Source: Aquimarina algicola
GTDB lineage: Bacteria > Bacteroidota > Bacteroidia > Flavobacteriales > Flavobacteriaceae
Length of the DNA stretch: 64,000 nucleotides
NCBI RefSeq assembly: GCF_006443095.1
Contig: NZ_VFWZ01000002.1
Coordinates: 806,001-870,000, forward strand
Direction of reading: 5' to 3'
Positions 62,874 through 64,000 of the stretch are shown here, piece by piece. The position numbers and the translations under genes are program-made. The notes beneath the pieces were generated by a model that had not been told where the DNA came from, made no database searches, and saw nothing but the letters and a program-made list of their open reading frames with translations. How positions within the stretch are numbered: position 1 is the stretch's first letter; each line of letters starts with the position of its first letter.

Positions 62874-63270
62874 GGTTAAACATGATATTGATTTTATAAA
62901 AACTGCATAATAGGTCATGGTTATTGCAATAGCAGTTTTTATTTGAAACCCTCATAAGCGTGCATTATTATGAGGGTTTTGTTTTGTGTGAAAAAATGTA
63001 TCAAAATTAATTTTAGCATCAATATATTTTTATTAAAACAGTGTCATGGCAAAATAAAAAACACTAATCTCTTCATATTTATTTCTTTACAATTAATTTC
63101 ACTTCAAAATGTAACCCTATATAATAATAATCTTAAAAGGTTTACATTTAGTATACAAATAGTAAAATCGTCCTTTTAGAGGGAATTCTTACATAATTTT
63201 TTGTAATCGGTACCGTTTACCATCGACAAATTCAACATAGTAAAATTATTAACCACTTAATCACACACAA
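62874..63270. other. Intergenic region between peptidase and polyketide synthase
   Basis: These 397 bp hold two terminator hairpins in the first 106 bp and then AT-rich sequence. A 69-codon frame (62970-63179) is present but has no recognisable features and overlaps the second hairpin, so I do not call it. The right end must contain the polyketide synthase promoter. Confidence 0.4.
62898..62979 (+). terminator. Double intrinsic terminator after the M48 peptidase gene
   Basis: AAAAACTGC (62898-62906) pairs with GCAGTTTTT (62932-62940). AAACCCTCATAA (62946-62957) pairs with TTATGAGGGTTT (62968-62979), followed by a TGTTTTG T-rich tract. The second has the more compact loop (10 nt). Either could act from both strands. 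Confidence 0.75.
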
Positions 63271-64000
63271 ATGTCTTTAGTAACAAAGCCTACCGTAATT
63301 TTTCCTGAACATGAAGTTAGTCAAGATCAAATGGTCAATGTCTTAAAAGAGTTATTTCCTTATCATCCAAAATGGGATACTGTTGAGCGTATGATACGAA
63401 ATACTCAGGTGGACCATAGAAACCTACTTTCACCTATTGATCAAGTAATTACGCACCCCGGATTTGAATACAGAAATAAATTGTATAAAGATCATGGATT
63501 AAAAATGGCATCAAGAGTAGCCAAACAAGTATTAGATGATAACAAAATGACACCAAATGATATAGATATGCTTATGGTGGTATCTTGTACTGGTTTTTTA
63601 ATGCCTTCACTTACTTCTTATATAATAAGTGATTTAGGATTTAGACCTAATACAAAACAGCTTCCGGTGGCGCAATTAGGATGTGCAGCAGGCGCATGGG
63701 CGCTTAATAGAGCGTATGAATATATCAAAGCTTATCCTGATCATAATGTTTTATTATTATCAGTAGAGTTTTCTTCATTATTATTTCAACCAGAAGACAG
63801 CAAGATTTCCTCTTTGATTTCAAATTGCTTATTTGGAGATGCCGTATCCGGGTGTATTATTAAAGGAGCGTATGAAGATGGTGATGAAGGATACCTAATA
63901 GAAGGTATCGATTCTTTTGTGAAGAAAGATTCTGATCATTATATAAAATATGATGTAAAATCAACTGGATTTCACTTTGGATTAGATAAAGAAGTAATGC
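63271..64000 (+). CDS. Partial CDS: type III polyketide synthase (chalcone synthase-like), C-terminus off the right edge
   Basis: An ATG at 63271 opens a frame that runs off the window after 243 codons. It shows the thiolase-fold pattern of type III synthases: VEHRNLL-like VDHRNLLSPID, MLMVVSCTGFLMPSL, and the nucleophile Cys138 in QLGCAAGAWALNRAYEYI (the CHS motif is QLGC-GG). Cys138 is followed by LLLSVEFSSLLFQPED and LFGDAVSGCII. The catalytic His and Asn lie beyond the edge. Bacterial enzymes of this type extend acyl-CoA starters with malonyl-CoA to make alkylresorcinols or related phenolics. Its product is not deducible here. Confidence 0.9.
   Translation, partial: MSLVTKPTVIFPEHEVSQDQMVNVLKELFPYHPKWDTVERMIRNTQVDHRNLLSPIDQVITHPGFEYRNKLYKDHGLKMASRVAKQVLDDNKMTPNDIDMLMVVSCTGFLMPSLTSYIISDLGFRPNTKQLPVAQLGCAAGAWALNRAYEYIKAYPDHNVLLLSVEFSSLLFQPEDSKISSLISNCLFGDAVSGCIIKGAYEDGDEGYLIEGIDSFVKKDSDHYIKYDVKSTGFHFGLDKEVM

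Noticed and set aside
62970-63179. 69-codon frame after the M48 peptidase
   Set aside because: It starts inside a terminator hairpin, has no recognisable domain and is explained by AT-rich sequence.

Overview
The window is AT-rich bacterial chromosome from the phylum Bacteroidota, family Flavobacteriaceae. A large-genome marine genus such as Aquimarina is plausible but not proven. The evidence is: promoters of the Bacteroidota type (TAnnTTTG), A-rich ribosome-binding regions, a giant SprB-repeat adhesin with a type IX secretion (type B) sorting tail, a fused ccoNO cytochrome oxidase gene, a fused moaCB gene, and many small lipoproteins. No rRNA, tRNA, CRISPR array, integrase or transposase was seen.

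Layout. 1-4250: an orphan type VI secretion module on the minus strand: VgrG, a metzincin-like protease effector, and a lipoprotein that is the probable immunity protein. 4400-7700: accessory genes of unknown function around a divergent XRE repressor with clustered operator-like repeats. 8640-14500: two paralogous TPR regulators. One is a frameshifted TPR-AraC pseudogene; the other is an intact TPR histidine kinase with its response regulator and a small lipoprotein. Between them lies a DUF559 endonuclease-like gene flanked by direct repeats. 14770-17900: an unknown gene behind five tandem 10-bp repeats, dense REP-like palindromes, and moeA. 17904-28118: a 3404-residue T9SS adhesin. 28900-33608: the molybdenum cofactor operon (modE-like, mobA, moaD, moeB-like, moaE, moaCB, moaA), cut off from moeA by the adhesin. 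33614-35565: a secreted glycogen-binding-like protein and a retropepsin-like protease. 35748-54434: a stress and micro-oxic block with seven universal stress proteins, cardiolipin synthase, patatin, sulfur genes, D-lactate dehydrogenase, Hsp20 and the copper ATPase CcoI. 54600-55350: a tandem array of unannotated micropeptides. 55559-61978: the cbb3 oxidase operon ccoS-ccoNO-ccoQ-ccoP-ccoG-ccoH-safE. The right edge carries an M48 peptidase and the start of a type III polyketide synthase.

Two observations stand out. First, four consecutive 28-residue peptides plus a 44-residue relative (54661-55315) share invariant T3, NQI, TK, WN and a KRR-aromatic-R tail, differ by synonymous changes, and end at one intrinsic terminator. 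I do not recognise this family. Second, a Crp/Fnr-like palindrome (ATGAY-N4-RTCAT) lies exactly 22 bp upstream of a TAnnTTTR -7 element at seven promoters, with two weaker cases. It ties the stress proteins, Hsp20, the copper pump and the cbb3 oxidase into one apparent regulon. A different palindrome (GTAAC-N4-GTTAC) with the same spacing precedes the two sulfur transcription units.
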